A stretch of DNA of 64,000 bases from Allolobophora icterica (GCA_963556255.1 OY744612.1:16970874-17034873); one strand, 5' to 3'; shown: positions 25,241 to 37,077, counted from the first letter of the stretch. The notes: generated from the sequence alone by a model not told the origin. Program-made: numbers and translations.

Positions 25241-26055
25241 TCCCAAATGGCTGAGATGCATTCAGTGGAATGCTTGCATCCGAACAGTTACCGAATCGTA
25301 TACCCGCTTAAGTTCAAAGAGGAAATAAAGAATCCATTTATCACTGAAGACACTACTCTCCGTTGAACGATTTCGCTTTTATATCTTCCCTATCAGATTA
25401 AGCTTTCTCATCTAACAACTGTACCCCGTTCTTCGAAAAATGAGCTCCTGCAATGCGCTTGCGGGTCTAAGTTTTCCGAAATGGGGAATGGGGGCTAAGA
25501 GGGTAAGAGCTTCCATGAAAGGCCACAACAATTGTCTCTTCGTGTTCCACAGGTTTGAAACCGGTCGTACTTAACTTTGTCAAAACTGTTTCGACAACGT
25601 TTCTATGATGTTTGTATGTATGTATGTATGCATGCATGTATGTATGTATGTACTTCCCCGGGAGTATTTAGTTAAGTTCTTTTATTCTTTCCTCTCTATT
25701 TTTCTTCTCCTTTTCCTCTTCACCTTCTTTCCTCTCCTCCCATTAATTAAGAACTAGTTAAGGCAATTATTAATTCATTTTCTTCTTTCTGTGTTAAACA
25801 TTATAATTTACAAAAAATTCTATTCGAACAGTCATTTACAAAAAGATGATAATTTGTTTGGTCGGGTATCCCTGCTTAGCGGGACTTCCATCCCTTTGGG
25901 GCCACCCATTGTCATCGATAGCACCATTTCAGCGGTCAGACAAGACGGAATATTACTTATTTTTATTAAATCTAGATATACGGAAGTTTCTGTTAGTACA
26001 TGACCTGTATTCTTATTACTGATTGTTGTTATTGATTGCAATAAAGATATATTGA
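25241..26055. other. No gene recognised
   Basis: Contains a short GTAT microsatellite at about 25612-25650. Nothing else supported. Confidence 0.5.
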
Positions 26056-26237
26056 TTGATTGATTGATTGATTGATGTATGTATGTATGTATGTATGTAT
26101 GTATGTATGTATGTATGTATTTATGTATGTATGTATTTATGTATGTATGTATGTATGCATGTATGTATGTATGTATGTATGTATGTATGTATGTATGTAT
26201 GTATGTATGTATGTATGCATGTATGCATGTATGTATG
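26056..26237. repeat. (ATTG)n/(ATGT)n microsatellite, left of the LTR element
   Basis: Tetranucleotide tract that continues as (GTAT)n at 32673-33010 on the other side of the retrotransposon. Confidence 0.95.
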
Positions 26238-26669
26238 TGTCGTGGTCTACGCGGGTGCATGCATCAAGGGAAGAAAACCGACGCGTCAACAAGCTTGTTT
26301 ACAACGCACGGAAAATTCTGCAGCAAGCTGTCAACATTAATTCGGTGCATGCAACAAGGATATACGTGTTCAGTAGGACTTTCCAGGGAAAAGTACAGTG
26401 ACGTCACAGAACGTTCTGGAATCTGGGAGAACTCTATATAAGATAGACCTGATGTACATTAAGGGCCTTTTGACGAAGATTTGTAAACGTTGAAACATTG
26501 ATCGTATAACGTTCAATCGAGACCAGCCAACCTGTGTGCTGTCTACGATTGTGATATTTGATAGACGAGTTGACTTACTCTACACTTAATCGACTTTATT
26601 TTTAAATAAAGATCTTTTAATAGTTCCTTCGTTGGTTCGTCGTTGCGATCGAAGGAGTCGACCGCGACA
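26238..26669 (+). repeat. 5' LTR
   Basis: Starts TGTCGTGG and ends CGCGACA. It carries a TATA-like CTATATAAG near 26433-26441 and an AATAAA signal at 26605-26610. The sequence just inside (26670 on, TTATTGGTGGCAGCGGTGGG) is in the primer-binding-site position. Confidence 0.95.
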
Positions 26670-27194
26670 TTATTGGTGGCAGCGGTGGGATCATCGGTGT
26701 TGGATCCGGTGAAGAAGACGCGAGCCGACGGAGGAAGGAGTCAACCCGGAGGATCAAGAGACGGTCTGTTCCAGACAGCGAGCGGATCGAGACGCCTTTC
26801 TACCGTGGGAGACGGGTGAATCGGCATACGACAGTCGGACGGACGAAGTGCGTCGTTCGGCTGAGACAGCAGAAGACAGCAGTCAACATACGGGTAAGAT
26901 CCTAGGTGTTGTCGTGGCTGAGAAGGGGAAAAGAGAGTGGAGTTGCAGCCGAGTGGGAGGCAGCCATTATTTCTCCTTCAATATCTGCTGATTATTTCTT
27001 TGAAATTTGATCCATTGTTGTGATCGAGGCCAGACTTGCGTGAGCTTGTATAGTTTTTGCGTACTTGGCGAGTGTACTTCTTTGGATACTGCATAGTTGC
27101 ACTTTGGGTTGTGGAATTTTCCTTTTGTGTGGCGGGTTTGCCGCGTGGTGTCTGTTTTTTTTTGTTGATTGTTGTTGACTGACTGTTTGTAAAA

Positions 27195-30100
27195 ATGGAA
27201 GCGTTGACAACAGAGATGCAAGCGAATATTCGCAAAATGTCGTCTGAGCGCCTTAGGGTGTATCTTATGAAGGCAGGAAGGGACGAAGATGATGTTATGT
27301 CATGGGATCGAAATCAATTAATGGAAGAATGGGCCATGGAGATTGGAAAAGAGGAAGAGGAATTTAAGGGTAGTCCAATATCTCCAACAGGAGTGGATTA
27401 CGAGCTGCAGAAGCGCCGTCTGGAGTTCGAAATCCGTAAATATGAAGAACAAAGGGAGGAACGGAAGGAGAAGGAAGAAAGAGAGAGGGAGGAACGGAAG
27501 GAGAAGGAAGAAAGGGAGGAAAAGAGGAGAGAGGAAGAAAAGAAAGAACAAAGGGAGAAGGAAGAAAGAGAAAGGGAGGAACGGAAGGAGAAGGAAGAAA
27601 GAGAGAGGGAGGAACGGAAGGAGAAGGAAGAAAGAGAGAGGGAGGAACGGAAGGAGAAGGAAGAAAGGGAGGAAAAGAGGAGAGAGGAAGAAAAGAAGGA
27701 ACGGAAAGAGAAAGAAGAAAGGGAGAGGAAGGAAAAGCAGGAAGAACGAAATGTTAGAGATTCTTTAGCAAGTCGTACTAAGCGTTATAGTGATGCCCTC
27801 AAGAATATTCTTTGGAAATTTCCTTCCGACCCTATAGAAATTCCAGGTTTCTTTGATCACTTGGATGGTTTGTTTAATGTGTATGAGGTGGATGAAGATG
27901 TTAGAGCAAAATTATTGCTAGCCATTTTAAGTGAAAGAGCTAAGGCATTAACCATGCGCCTTACTGAGGCACAGCTCCATGACTACAAATTCCTGAAGGA
28001 GTTTTTGCTACGGGAGTTTAAGATAAGCCCTTCAAATCTTAGAGCCCGATTTTGGTCGTTGCACAAAGCATCGGACGAATCATTTACGATCTATTCATCC
28101 AAATTGCGTGTGGCTCTTATGTATTATTTGAAAAGTAGAAAGATAACTGATGAGTTTGATAAACTTGTAAGTTTATTGGTTGCGGATCGGCTTAAGGAGT
28201 CCTTGTCGAAGGCTTGTTTAGATTATATCTTGGCCCAAGAAAAAGAGGAGTGGTTGAGCTGTGAAGACATAGCTAATGCGGCTGACATTTATGTAGCGTC
28301 GCATGATGGTGGGAATGACTTAGTGTGCCGTAGTCATCCGACACCGAAGTATAACAATTGGACGAAAGGTCAACCACATGTTCAAGTCAATAACCAGACA
28401 GCTCAACCCAAGTCTCCCAAACCGGAATTAAGGGGTGAAGCCAAGATAGGTGCGAGGGTGTCTCAGGAGGAGGCCAAGGTAAAGGGTCTCTGTTTCCTAT
28501 GTCATCAGAAGGGTCATAGGGCAAGGGAGTGCCAGACCAAACCAAGTTCTAAAAAGGTGAGTACTTGTATATTTGGGAACCCAACTGAAGAAGTGATCGA
28601 CTTAGTTGCTGAGAAGGTCAACGTGTTGCATGAGATACCTGAACAGGTAAAGCAAGGGAATTTATTGGATAATTCTAAACCAATAGGGTTGGAAACTGCT
28701 GTAAGGGTATACGAGAATAGTATTGATGGATTACACGAGAGGTCGTATATCAATGTACAGATTGAAGATCTCCCTTCTCAGCCAGCATTATCTGATTCAG
28801 GAGCAGAAATTTGTTGTATTGATAAGAAATTAATTGAGTCACTAAACTTACCCGTGATTAAACGGATTAATATAATTGGTTTTCATGGAGAAGGATGTAA
28901 GGCAGATGTAGTATACCTACAAATGAAATTAGCTAATTCAATGGAAGGAACGACGAACATTGCGCCATCTTTGTGCGTCATGTTCGCTGCAGTCCCTGAA
29001 CTAAATGAACGGGTTATTTTGACACCCCATGTTGTGGACCTATTAAGGGATAGTTCGCAATATGTAGTGATGGTAGCTGGCGTAGATCGATTTGTACAAA
29101 TAAACAGAGGGGCAGAAGAAGATAACTTAGAAGTTAATATCGAGAAAAGTAACAGCAACGAATCCTTGCCGTCAGAAGTGAATGAATATTCTCAGGAGCA
29201 ACTAGTTGATGATTTAGATAATTTTCTTGATGTTGAGTCAACAGAGTTCAAGTCTGATGAGGGAGTAGCGAATAATGATACTTTATTGCGTGAGCAACAG
29301 AATTGTCACAATCTTATATCTTGCTGGCAACAAGCGAGACAGAATAAAAATAATTTCTTTATAGATAATAACCTCCTGTACCACAAAGGGGAAATTATGG
29401 GACATAAGGTTAATCAATTATGTTTACCGGAAGATAGAATCGAGGTTGTCTTGCGAGTAGCACACGATGCCCCATGTGCTGGGCACATGGCTTTTAAGGC
29501 AACGAGAGCCAGGATCAAATTAAACTTTTGGTTTCCAAGAATGGATGAGAGGATTCGCGAATATTGTGCGTCTTGTCAAATTTGTCAACTAAGAACTCCA
29601 GTTAAAGTGGCAGATCGAGTCCCGATCACTCCTATTCCGAGGGCGGATGAACTCTGTTTTAACCATCTAAATATGGATTGTATTGGCCCTATGGTAGTGA
29701 CTGGAGAATCCAACAAATCGAAACCCCAGTACAATTATGCTTTGGTTCTGGTGGACAAATTTTCTCGTTGGCCGATGGCGTATCCTCTTAGATCGCTGAA
29801 TGCAAAGGGAGTTTGTGAAGCTCTGTTGCAAGTTTTTACAACTTTTTCTATTCCAAGGATCATCAGTTCTGATTGTGGTACCAACTTTACCAGTCGTTTG
29901 ACGAAAGAATTCTTGCGGCGAATGGGTTGTAGTCCCAGATTTAATACCCCTGGACATCCTGAGGCAGCTGGATTGGTTGAAAGATGCAACCAAAGCTTGA
30001 AAACCATGATCTTTAAGCTTGCTCAATCTGATCCTCGTGGATGGCACCAATTGTTACCGTTTGTTCTGTGGAGCCTTAGAGAAAAACCTTCAGGCACGAC

Positions 30101-32045
30101 TCATATTTCGCCATTCACTATGGTTTATGGAACTCTTCCTCGGGGTCCACTTAGTGTGTTGAAGGAATCGTGGGCTGGCGAACGAAAAGTACCTCTTAAC
30201 TTAGGTAAATCACCCGAAGAGTATCTCCAATCACTGAAGGAAAACCTCGAATTCGCGAAAGTTTATGCAGATTACTATAGTGATATAGAAACAAAGCGGT
30301 ATGCAGATTATTATAACTTGCGTAGTACTGACAGAAAATACGAAGTTGGAGATAAAGTAGCAGTATTAGCACCAGATTTTGGTAGTTCTAAATTTTATAG
30401 TCGATGGCAAGGACCTGCTACCGTAGTCAAGGTTAAATCCCCATATTCTTATATAGTAGAAATAGAGGGAAAACAAAGACATTTACACGCAAATAAGATC
30501 AAGCGATACCATGAACGACTCGAACAAGCGATGATCAATAGCTGTTCAGTAATTGTTGATCAAGATGAAGAATTTGGTATAGTAGAGGTTGTAGATCAGG
30601 AAGAACGTGAACAAATAAGCCCGAGTAAGCGAATTGATCCTCTGATTATAGCGCATCTTTCGCAAGAGGAACAGAAGCAACTTTTTGAAGTTTTGGATCG
30701 GCACACGGCAGTATTTGTGGATAAGCCTGGGTATTGTCCAGTATTAGAACATGAAATTAAGATAACTCATGATTTCACTCCTAAGCGTTTAAGGGCATAT
30801 AAAGTACCTGAGCTACTTAAACCTGAAGTACAACGCCAGATAGAAGAAATGTTGGCATTAGACATCATTCGACCATCGAAAAGTGAAATGGCCAGTCCGG
30901 TAGTTTGCGTTTTAAAGGGACCCAAAGGTCAAAATGGCGTTCGATTGGCAATTGATTATCGCCATGTTAACAAATATTCTCTAGGTGATTGTTACCCGAC
31001 CCCAGACATTGCTGACATCTTACAAAAGGTGGGACGGGCAAAGTTTATTAGTGTTTTCGACGCGAAATCGGGGTATTGGCAAATTCCAGTTCGGAAAGAA
31101 CATCGATGGCTTACGGCATTCGTATGTGATGCAGGACTTTTTGAGTTCACAAGGATGCCGTTTGGACTCAAGTCCGCTAGCAATACCTTTATTCGTGCTA
31201 TGACCCAAGTTTTACATCCAGTGCGAAGTTTTACCGAACCATTCGTCGATGATATGGCAGTGGTTTCAATGAATTGGAATGACCATTTAGAACATCTAGA
31301 GAAATTCTTGCAAACTATTGAGGAAGCAGGACTCACTTTGAATTTAAGAAAATGTAATTTTGCACAAAACAAAATAAAGTTTGTTGGCCATATAGTAGGG
31401 TCAGGTTGTATTGAACCTGATCCAGGTAAGATCGCTACGATTAATGATATCCATCCTCCAACAACAAAGAAAGAAGTTAGAAAGGTTATGGGTTTTTTCA
31501 GTTACTTTCGAAATTTTATACCTGCTTTAGCTGAAAAAGCACGGATAATAACTGATTTGACACGAGATAACATACCTACGAAGGTGCCTTGGGAGCAAAA
31601 GCATCAAGAAGCACTAGATAAGTTAAAGGATGATCTCAGTAAAGCTACACAGTTGCATACCATTGATTTCACTAAGGAATTTGGTTTAAGTGTTGACGCA
31701 AGTGCCACCGCGGTCGGGTGTTGCTTGTTTCAGTGGACCGAAGAAGGTCAAGAAAAACCAATTGCTTTTGCTAGTCTTAAACTTACAGATACACAGATGC
31801 ATTGGTCTACAATTGAGAGAGAGGCTTTCGCAGTAATTTGGGCACTTAAACGATTCAAGTCATGGATATTCTTATCAAAGATAATCATTTATTCAGATCA
31901 TAATCCTTTGTCTTATCTCACAGATGCAAGCCCTAAGAGTGCGAAACTGACTCGTTGGGCGTTAGCATTGCAAGAGTTTAACGTGGACTTTCGATATCGT
32001 CCTGGACGTCAGAACACGGTGGCTGATTTCCTCTCTCGGTTGTGA
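27195..32045 (+). CDS. gag-pol: Gag-Pol polyprotein of a Gmr1-like Ty3/gypsy retrotransposon (1616 aa)
   Basis: Makes the particle and copies and integrates the element. Residues about 75-200 are a Glu/Arg/Lys coiled coil, then a retrotransposon Gag domain and a CCHC knuckle CFLCHQKGHRAREC near 433. The aspartic protease motif is LSDSGAE near 531 (Ser where DTG is usual). Integrase follows: an HHCC zinc domain about 745-798, then catalytic residues in LNMDCIGP, SSDCGTNF and GLVERCNQS with D35E spacing. Reverse transcriptase comes after integrase (about 1200-1400), with FVDD near 1349. RNase H (SVDASATAVG, EREAF, YSDHNPL) ends the protein at about 1495-1616. Integrase before RT is unusual for Ty3/gypsy and known from the Gmr1 clade. 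No chromodomain was seen. The start ATG follows a 525-base leader. Confidence 0.95.
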   Translation: MEALTTEMQANIRKMSSERLRVYLMKAGRDEDDVMSWDRNQLMEEWAMEIGKEEEEFKGSPISPTGVDYELQKRRLEFEIRKYEEQREERKEKEEREREERKEKEEREEKRREEEKKEQREKEEREREERKEKEEREREERKEKEEREREERKEKEEREEKRREEEKKERKEKEERERKEKQEERNVRDSLASRTKRYSDALKNILWKFPSDPIEIPGFFDHLDGLFNVYEVDEDVRAKLLLAILSERAKALTMRLTEAQLHDYKFLKEFLLREFKISPSNLRARFWSLHKASDESFTIYSSKLRVALMYYLKSRKITDEFDKLVSLLVADRLKESLSKACLDYILAQEKEEWLSCEDIANAADIYVASHDGGNDLVCRSHPTPKYNNWTKGQPHVQVNNQTAQPKSPKPELRGEAKIGARVSQEEAKVKGLCFLCHQKGHRARECQTKPSSKKVSTCIFGNPTEEVIDLVAEKVNVLHEIPEQVKQGNLLDNSKPIGLETAVRVYENSIDGLHERSYINVQIEDLPSQPALSDSGAEICCIDKKLIESLNLPVIKRINIIGFHGEGCKADVVYLQMKLANSMEGTTNIAPSLCVMFAAVPELNERVILTPHVVDLLRDSSQYVVMVAGVDRFVQINRGAEEDNLEVNIEKSNSNESLPSEVNEYSQEQLVDDLDNFLDVESTEFKSDEGVANNDTLLREQQNCHNLISCWQQARQNKNNFFIDNNLLYHKGEIMGHKVNQLCLPEDRIEVVLRVAHDAPCAGHMAFKATRARIKLNFWFPRMDERIREYCASCQICQLRTPVKVADRVPITPIPRADELCFNHLNMDCIGPMVVTGESNKSKPQYNYALVLVDKFSRWPMAYPLRSLNAKGVCEALLQVFTTFSIPRIISSDCGTNFTSRLTKEFLRRMGCSPRFNTPGHPEAAGLVERCNQSLKTMIFKLAQSDPRGWHQLLPFVLWSLREKPSGTTHISPFTMVYGTLPRGPLSVLKESWAGERKVPLNLGKSPEEYLQSLKENLEFAKVYADYYSDIETKRYADYYNLRSTDRKYEVGDKVAVLAPDFGSSKFYSRWQGPATVVKVKSPYSYIVEIEGKQRHLHANKIKRYHERLEQAMINSCSVIVDQDEEFGIVEVVDQEEREQISPSKRIDPLIIAHLSQEEQKQLFEVLDRHTAVFVDKPGYCPVLEHEIKITHDFTPKRLRAYKVPELLKPEVQRQIEEMLALDIIRPSKSEMASPVVCVLKGPKGQNGVRLAIDYRHVNKYSLGDCYPTPDIADILQKVGRAKFISVFDAKSGYWQIPVRKEHRWLTAFVCDAGLFEFTRMPFGLKSASNTFIRAMTQVLHPVRSFTEPFVDDMAVVSMNWNDHLEHLEKFLQTIEEAGLTLNLRKCNFAQNKIKFVGHIVGSGCIEPDPGKIATINDIHPPTTKKEVRKVMGFFSYFRNFIPALAEKARIITDLTRDNIPTKVPWEQKHQEALDKLKDDLSKATQLHTIDFTKEFGLSVDASATAVGCCLFQWTEEGQEKPIAFASLKLTDTQMHWSTIEREAFAVIWALKRFKSWIFLSKIIIYSDHNPLSYLTDASPKSAKLTRWALALQEFNVDFRYRPGRQNTVADFLSRL

Positions 32046-32226
32046 CTCGGATGGTGAAGGGGGGAAATGGCCCGACACACAAGGATCGAGCCCGCGAATT
32101 GTGTGGATGGGTTGACTAACTGATGTGTTTTGTTTTGGTTGTATATGCTGTATCGAGATGGAGTCTGGAGGCCCGGCTTGATCGTGATGACCCGTTCGGG
32201 ATGGTGCTGAAGACGTGTCATCATCT

Positions 32227-32240
32227 GAGGGCGGAGGGAA
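32227..32240 (+). promoter_or_regulatory. Polypurine tract of the LTR retrotransposon
   Basis: GAGGGCGGAGGGAA directly before the 3' LTR, the expected primer site for plus-strand DNA synthesis. Confidence 0.8.
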
Positions 32241-32672
32241 TGTCGTGGTCTACGCGGGTGCATGCATCAAGGGAAGAAAACCGACGCGTCAACAAGCTTG
32301 TTTACAACGCACGGAAAATTCTGCAGCAAGCTGTCAACATTAATTCGGTGCATGCAACAAGGATATACGTGTTCAGTAGGACTTTCCAGGGAAAAGTACA
32401 GTGACGTCACAGAACGTTCTGGAATCTGGGAGAACTCTATATAAGATAGACCTGATGTACATTAAGGGCCTTTTGACGAAGATTTGTAAACGTTGAAACA
32501 TTGATCGTATAACGTTCAATCGAGACCAGCCAACCTGTGTGCTGTCTACGATTGTGATATTTGATAGACGAGTTGACTTACTCTACACTTAATCGACTTT
32601 ATTTTTAAATAAAGATCTTTTAATAGTTCCTTCGTTGGTTCGTCGTTGCGATCGAAGGAGTCGACCGCGACA
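32241..32672 (+). repeat. 3' LTR
   Basis: Same length and sequence as the 5' LTR at a constant offset of 6003 bases. The AATAAA signal is at 32608-32613. Confidence 0.95.
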
Positions 32673-33010
32673 GTATGTATGTATGTATGTATGTATGTAT
32701 GTATGTATGTATGTATGTATGTATGTATGCATGTATGCATGTACGTATGTATAATGTATGTATGGATGGAAGGATGGATGCATGTATGTATGTATGTATG
32801 TATGTATGTATGTATGTATGTATGGATGGAAGGATGGATGCATGTATGTATGTATGTATGTATGTCTGTGTGTATGTATGTATGTATGTATGCATGCATG
32901 TATGTATGTATGTATAATGTATGTATGGATGGAAGGATGGATGCATGTATGTATGTATGTATGTATGTATGTATGTATGTCTGTATGTATGTATGGATGC
33001 ATGTATGTAT
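32673..33010. repeat. (GTAT)n microsatellite with GGATGGAAGGATGGATGCAT insertions
   Basis: Right half of the microsatellite that received the retrotransposon. The block GTATGGATGGAAGGATGGAT is repeated three times (about 32760, 32820, 32922), showing local duplication. Confidence 0.95.
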
Positions 33011-34383
33011 CAGAACACTTAATATAGACCATTTTGAGTGTCTGCCAAAAGCGCTGGCTGCATATTAGTGTATGGGTATGTAATATAATAATGACCTTTT
33101 AAATGACCTTTCTTGTTTCTGAATGCATCTTGAATATGAATACATACATGTTTGTAAACTTTGCATGCATCAAACGACTTAGCATTGTGCGCTCCACCGC
33201 ATATAAATAGCAAATTGCACAGCGTTTTAGACACACTCCCAGAGAGGCTGCATGCACGACTGGTCTAACCAAGAATGACATCACGAACACAACCTTTTGA
33301 TGAATTGTTCGTTCATGATGCTATACTTATACGCAATATGGCTTCATCACTGAATGTCACTGAGGCAATCTTTCACCTCGCCTACCATAAAGACCACTTA
33401 TTTTTGCACCTAGAAGTCGCCCGTAAACAGAGATTGAATCGCCTGGGGTGGAATAACACGCGACGTAGGGTGGTCGCTTTTTACAATTCATGACTTTGTT
33501 TATTCAACACTGGCAGGAGACGTCGAGCTAAGACAAGTCGAGTGTTATAAGTCGACGGCCCGGGTATAAAGGCGCCTTTACGCCCGGGGTCCTCGGTTTA
33601 GTGCCTGGATTGATGGCCTTTGATGGAATTTTACTCAGCCTGGCTCCAACCACACACTGGTCGGTTGACTAGTTTATACCAATTAAAACAACGTTAATTG
33701 GGGATCAAACGGATTGCGGAGGTTTTGTTTGTGCTTCAGCTGAATAAAATCTCGCGACGCAGGGTTTGAATGGTTAGATTTGAACTGGAGGGGGTTGGGT
33801 TGAAAAACTCTTACATGTCTGGATGTCCCGACCGGACTTTCTTACGTACCTAAAACCGGTATATATGCTAAATTGTAGTGGGTGTGGGTGTACTCAGTAT
33901 GAGAATTGTAGGAAAAAGACTGGGGGTTAGACTTTGATTTACATGGAGTTGGGGTGTGCGATGAAGACTTTACTGTGGGGTCCTAAGAAAGACTGGGGGG
34001 TTAAACCCCCCAAGCCCCCCGACAATTCTCACCCTGGGTGTACTCGATCCTTTGCTGTGTCTACCAATCGAACAATGAAGAATACTTATAGGAAAACTCG
34101 AGTTTTTTCAGAAGATTTATAGCAAAAAATTACGACGTGACAAACACTGAAGTGGTCGGAAGCAAAACTGAGAAAAAACAAGTTTTAATTAATTAAGCAA
34201 ATAAGATAGATCGAACCACTGAAAGCTCTGCCGAAGGGTTTAATTTTAATTGGAATTAACTGTAGGGTTGAAAAATGAACTGCTGGGGGTTGAAACCTCC
34301 CGACAATTGAATCGTTGCTTCGACCATAGCAACATGCTTCTATGGATCTTCTAGATATAGACTATATGCATAAATGGGGTGTA
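33011..34383. other. No gene recognised; includes a 30-bp near-palindrome at 33559-33588
   Basis: Centred on GGCGCC, the arms CCCGGGTATAAAGGC and GCCTTTACGCCCGGG pair at 13 of 15 positions. The rest shows no supported coding sequence. Confidence 0.5.
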
Positions 34384-34700
34384 ACCTTTACCTGTTTACC
34401 TTTACCTGTTTGCCGTTACCTGTCTACTGTTACCTGTCTGTGTAGCTTTAACTGTTTACCTTTACATGCTTACCATTACCTGTTTACCATTACCTGTTAC
34501 CTGTACCTGTTTACGTTACCTGTTTACCTTTTCCTGATCACCTTTACCTGTTTACCGTTACTTGTTAACCTTTACCTGTTTATCTTTACCTGTTTGTCGT
34601 TACCTGTACCTGTTTACCTTTACCTGTTAACCGTTACCTGTTTACCGTTACCTGCTTACCGTTACCCGTCTACCTTTATCTGCTTACCTATACCTGTTTG
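34384..34700. repeat. Degenerate TTTACCTG/TTACCTGT satellite
   Basis: About 315 bp of irregular 12-15-bp units such as CCTTTACCTGTTTA. Related in core to the TTACC satellites at 2.9 and 13.8 kb. Confidence 0.8.
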
Positions 34701-35832
34701 CTTCTTTAAGGCAGATGATGAAGAATGCAGACTTTGTCAGCGTTCGGGGCCACAACTACATTTTTACGCCCAACACACGCAGAGCATCTGTGAGGTAGGC
34801 TAGGAAAAGGCGCTATATTAAGTGCCTTGATACATACATACATGCATATACATACAAATAAGTGACTGCGATTACAAGTGTCTCCGATGATAAATTTTTA
34901 TTAAGAGATCATCTTAGAGAAACGCGGCGGTTTTTATCGAGCCACGGTGTATACCTTGATAGCTGAAGAACCACTTCTGCTTTATCGCTGTTGGACCGTC
35001 TGTCCGAAAGGCTTTTACGATTATTTCTCTGTTTCCAGGGATCGCGTTTTCCATAGGAGCTTTTGACGTCGGGCTGTCAAGCGCTGGATCAGCCGGAAAG
35101 AATCTCACGATAAAGTAGGAGAAAGCAATCTGTCTAATGTATATATATATATACACACACACATATATATATATATATATGTGTGTGTATATATACAGGC
35201 GGAATAAACAATGAGAACTGCACACAGTTCTTTGATCCATAAAGTTTCTGATGCCATAGGATGTCGTTAAACTATTGGCATCCATCTGAGCATCAGTTCG
35301 TTGACATCTGAGATAGCAGCCCATGTAGCTTTTGCAGGTAAGGTTAGGTCGAAGGTCACGGCTCTGGCACCCGTAAGATGTAGTTAAACGCCATGTATAT
35401 TACTACTAATCACCAGCTGAGACTCTATACCGGCAAAATTCTTGTAATATTGCCGTAATGTAAGGCAAGACGCTAACGGCCCTGGAAGCCATTGGATGTC
35501 GCTAAGTAGCCTATACTGGAAGACACCGCTACCTGTGGCAGTAAAATTATAATTAGAACTTATAATTTTGTCGTGCATTTTCAAAGTAATACGAGTATTA
35601 TTTTCATTATCTTCTTTACTCGAGGTAAACAGGATCCCCTGGGGATTATTTTAGCATCATCACTGAGAAACTTCCATCTCGCCGGTGTCTCATGCATAAG
35701 GCATTAAACAATAGCGCACCAAAACCGAACCGTAATCAGGTCAATATCTAGATTCTAGAAGGTCGGTCCACTAAGACAAGGAGGCAGCCGAGACGGATAA
35801 GCATTTTGAAAAAGGGAATTCCCATTGCTCCT
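34701..35832. other. No gene recognised; retroposon-like 3' end and a TA/CA microsatellite
   Basis: AGGCGCTATATTAAGTGCC at about 34808-34826 followed by ATAC repeats looks like a LINE/SINE 3' end. A TA/CA tract lies at about 35139-35195. No gene supported. Confidence 0.5.
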
Positions 35833-36451
35833 ATTGTATTGTATTGTATCTAAACATTTATAAAGTGCCTCTCACAGTATTCTCTAAACAGAGGCGCTCC
35901 CAGTGCGAAAGACCCAGTGAATAGAAAGTGGTTTTAAGACAGTGAAACGAGGTACTTGGGCCACCAGCTAATAAAGAGGCACTTGTTAATGGAGGGGGTT
36001 GATTCAATAGAGCAGGACCAATGCAAGAAAAGGCTCGAGTTTTGGCCATAGTGGTCTTGGCTCGTGGTACAAGAAGATCATGGCGATTAAGCGATCGCAA
36101 TGGACGGAGGGAAGTAGCTGAAATTGGCAGACGAACAAGGTCACAGAGGTACTTGGGTGCTAAGCCTGTATTGGACCGAAGGACTACAGTGAGAACCTTT
36201 AGCTGAATCCGAGCAGTAAGGGGAATCCAATGAAGATGATCGAACATGAAAGAGGAAATATGAGACCAGCGAGGAAGTCGGGCTATTAATCTGGCCGCAG
36301 CATTTAAAACAGTCTGGAGGGGGGGTGGAAGACGGACTTTTGGCAGCCCAATTAAAAGAGAATTACAGTAGTCAATTCTGGAGCAGATGAAGGCGTGGAT
36401 GATAGTGGTAAAAACGGAGGAGGAGACAGAGCGTCGGATTGCTCTAACCAT
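35833..36451 (-). pseudogene. CR1/L2-type LINE, 3' reverse-transcriptase fragment
   Basis: A 197-residue open frame on the minus strand with IDYCNSLLIGLP, LQTVLNAAARLI, HWIPLTARIQLKVL and GLAPKYLCDLV, the conserved end of CR1-group ORF2 proteins. It runs to a natural stop, with a 3' tail of ACAATACAATACAATA repeats beyond the GGCACTTTATAAATG end. The 5' part of the element is missing (typical 5' truncation). It is the best preserved of the LINE fragments here. Confidence 0.85.
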
Positions 36452-36630
36452 ATTGTCCTACATCTATCTATCTGTTGTCTCAGCGGTCAACACCTATAAA
36501 GTCCTGTTTACAGACCTGTCAGAAACTTCTCAGTTGTGTTGTGCTGAGGTCAGGGTATCATACGACAGCAAACCAAACACTAGATACATGTACCTTCTGT
36601 TAGCGTTGGCGTAGCATTTGATACTTTTTA

Positions 36631-36632
36631 AC

Positions 36633-36720
<88 letters not shown>

Positions 36721-36841
36721 GCCTGAGGAATAGCGGCCGTTCCAGATGATCTACTTCTTTTAATTAATATTTAAGTCCCCGATGGATCATATGTACCTTG
36801 GGGCCAAAAAAAAAAAAAAAAAAAAAATAATAATAATAATA
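36631..36841. repeat. (AAT)n microsatellite, then a poly(A)/(AAT)n patch
   Basis: AAT tract to about 36718 followed by AACAGCCTGAGGAATA, a motif that also borders the AAT tract at 45.4 kb. A poly(A) run at about 36807-36827 passes into AAT. Confidence 0.9.
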
Positions 36842-37077
36842 AGTATCTGTGGTTCAAGGCACTACAATCCAGAGATTCGCTAGCCTCAGGTTTGCATCTT
36901 GAGGTCAAAATTTGTACTACCTCTAGGTACCCTTGTGGTTCCCTGGTTTTGATGACCGTTTCCATCCAATTACTAACCCGGCTCTGTAGTCTTAAATTCA
37001 CTACGCCGGTCAGCCTAGCACTAACAAAGCTAAACGGTCATCCGATAACCCTATAGATTGTCATGTGTTCGTATGTA

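Larger units (their letters stand above)
26238..32672 (+). mobile_element. Ty3/gypsy LTR retrotransposon, Gmr1-like domain order, apparently intact
   Basis: A 6435-bp element with 432-bp LTRs (26238-26669 and 32241-32672) that begin TG and end CA and that I read as identical. The flanking pentamer GTATG is on both sides, as expected for a 5-bp duplication, although this is uninformative inside an ATGT microsatellite. One long frame (27195-32045) encodes Gag, protease, integrase, reverse transcriptase and RNase H, in that order. Identical LTRs and an unbroken frame indicate a young, possibly active copy. Confidence 0.95.

Noticed and set aside
26072..26441. Frames running from the ATGT repeat into the 5' LTR
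   Set aside because: Repeat-derived, and the same LTR frame occurs in the 3' LTR without a gene.
27318..27768. Frames on both strands over the Glu/Arg/Lys-rich part of the retrotransposon
   Set aside because: Shadows of the purine-rich coiled-coil segment of Gag-Pol.
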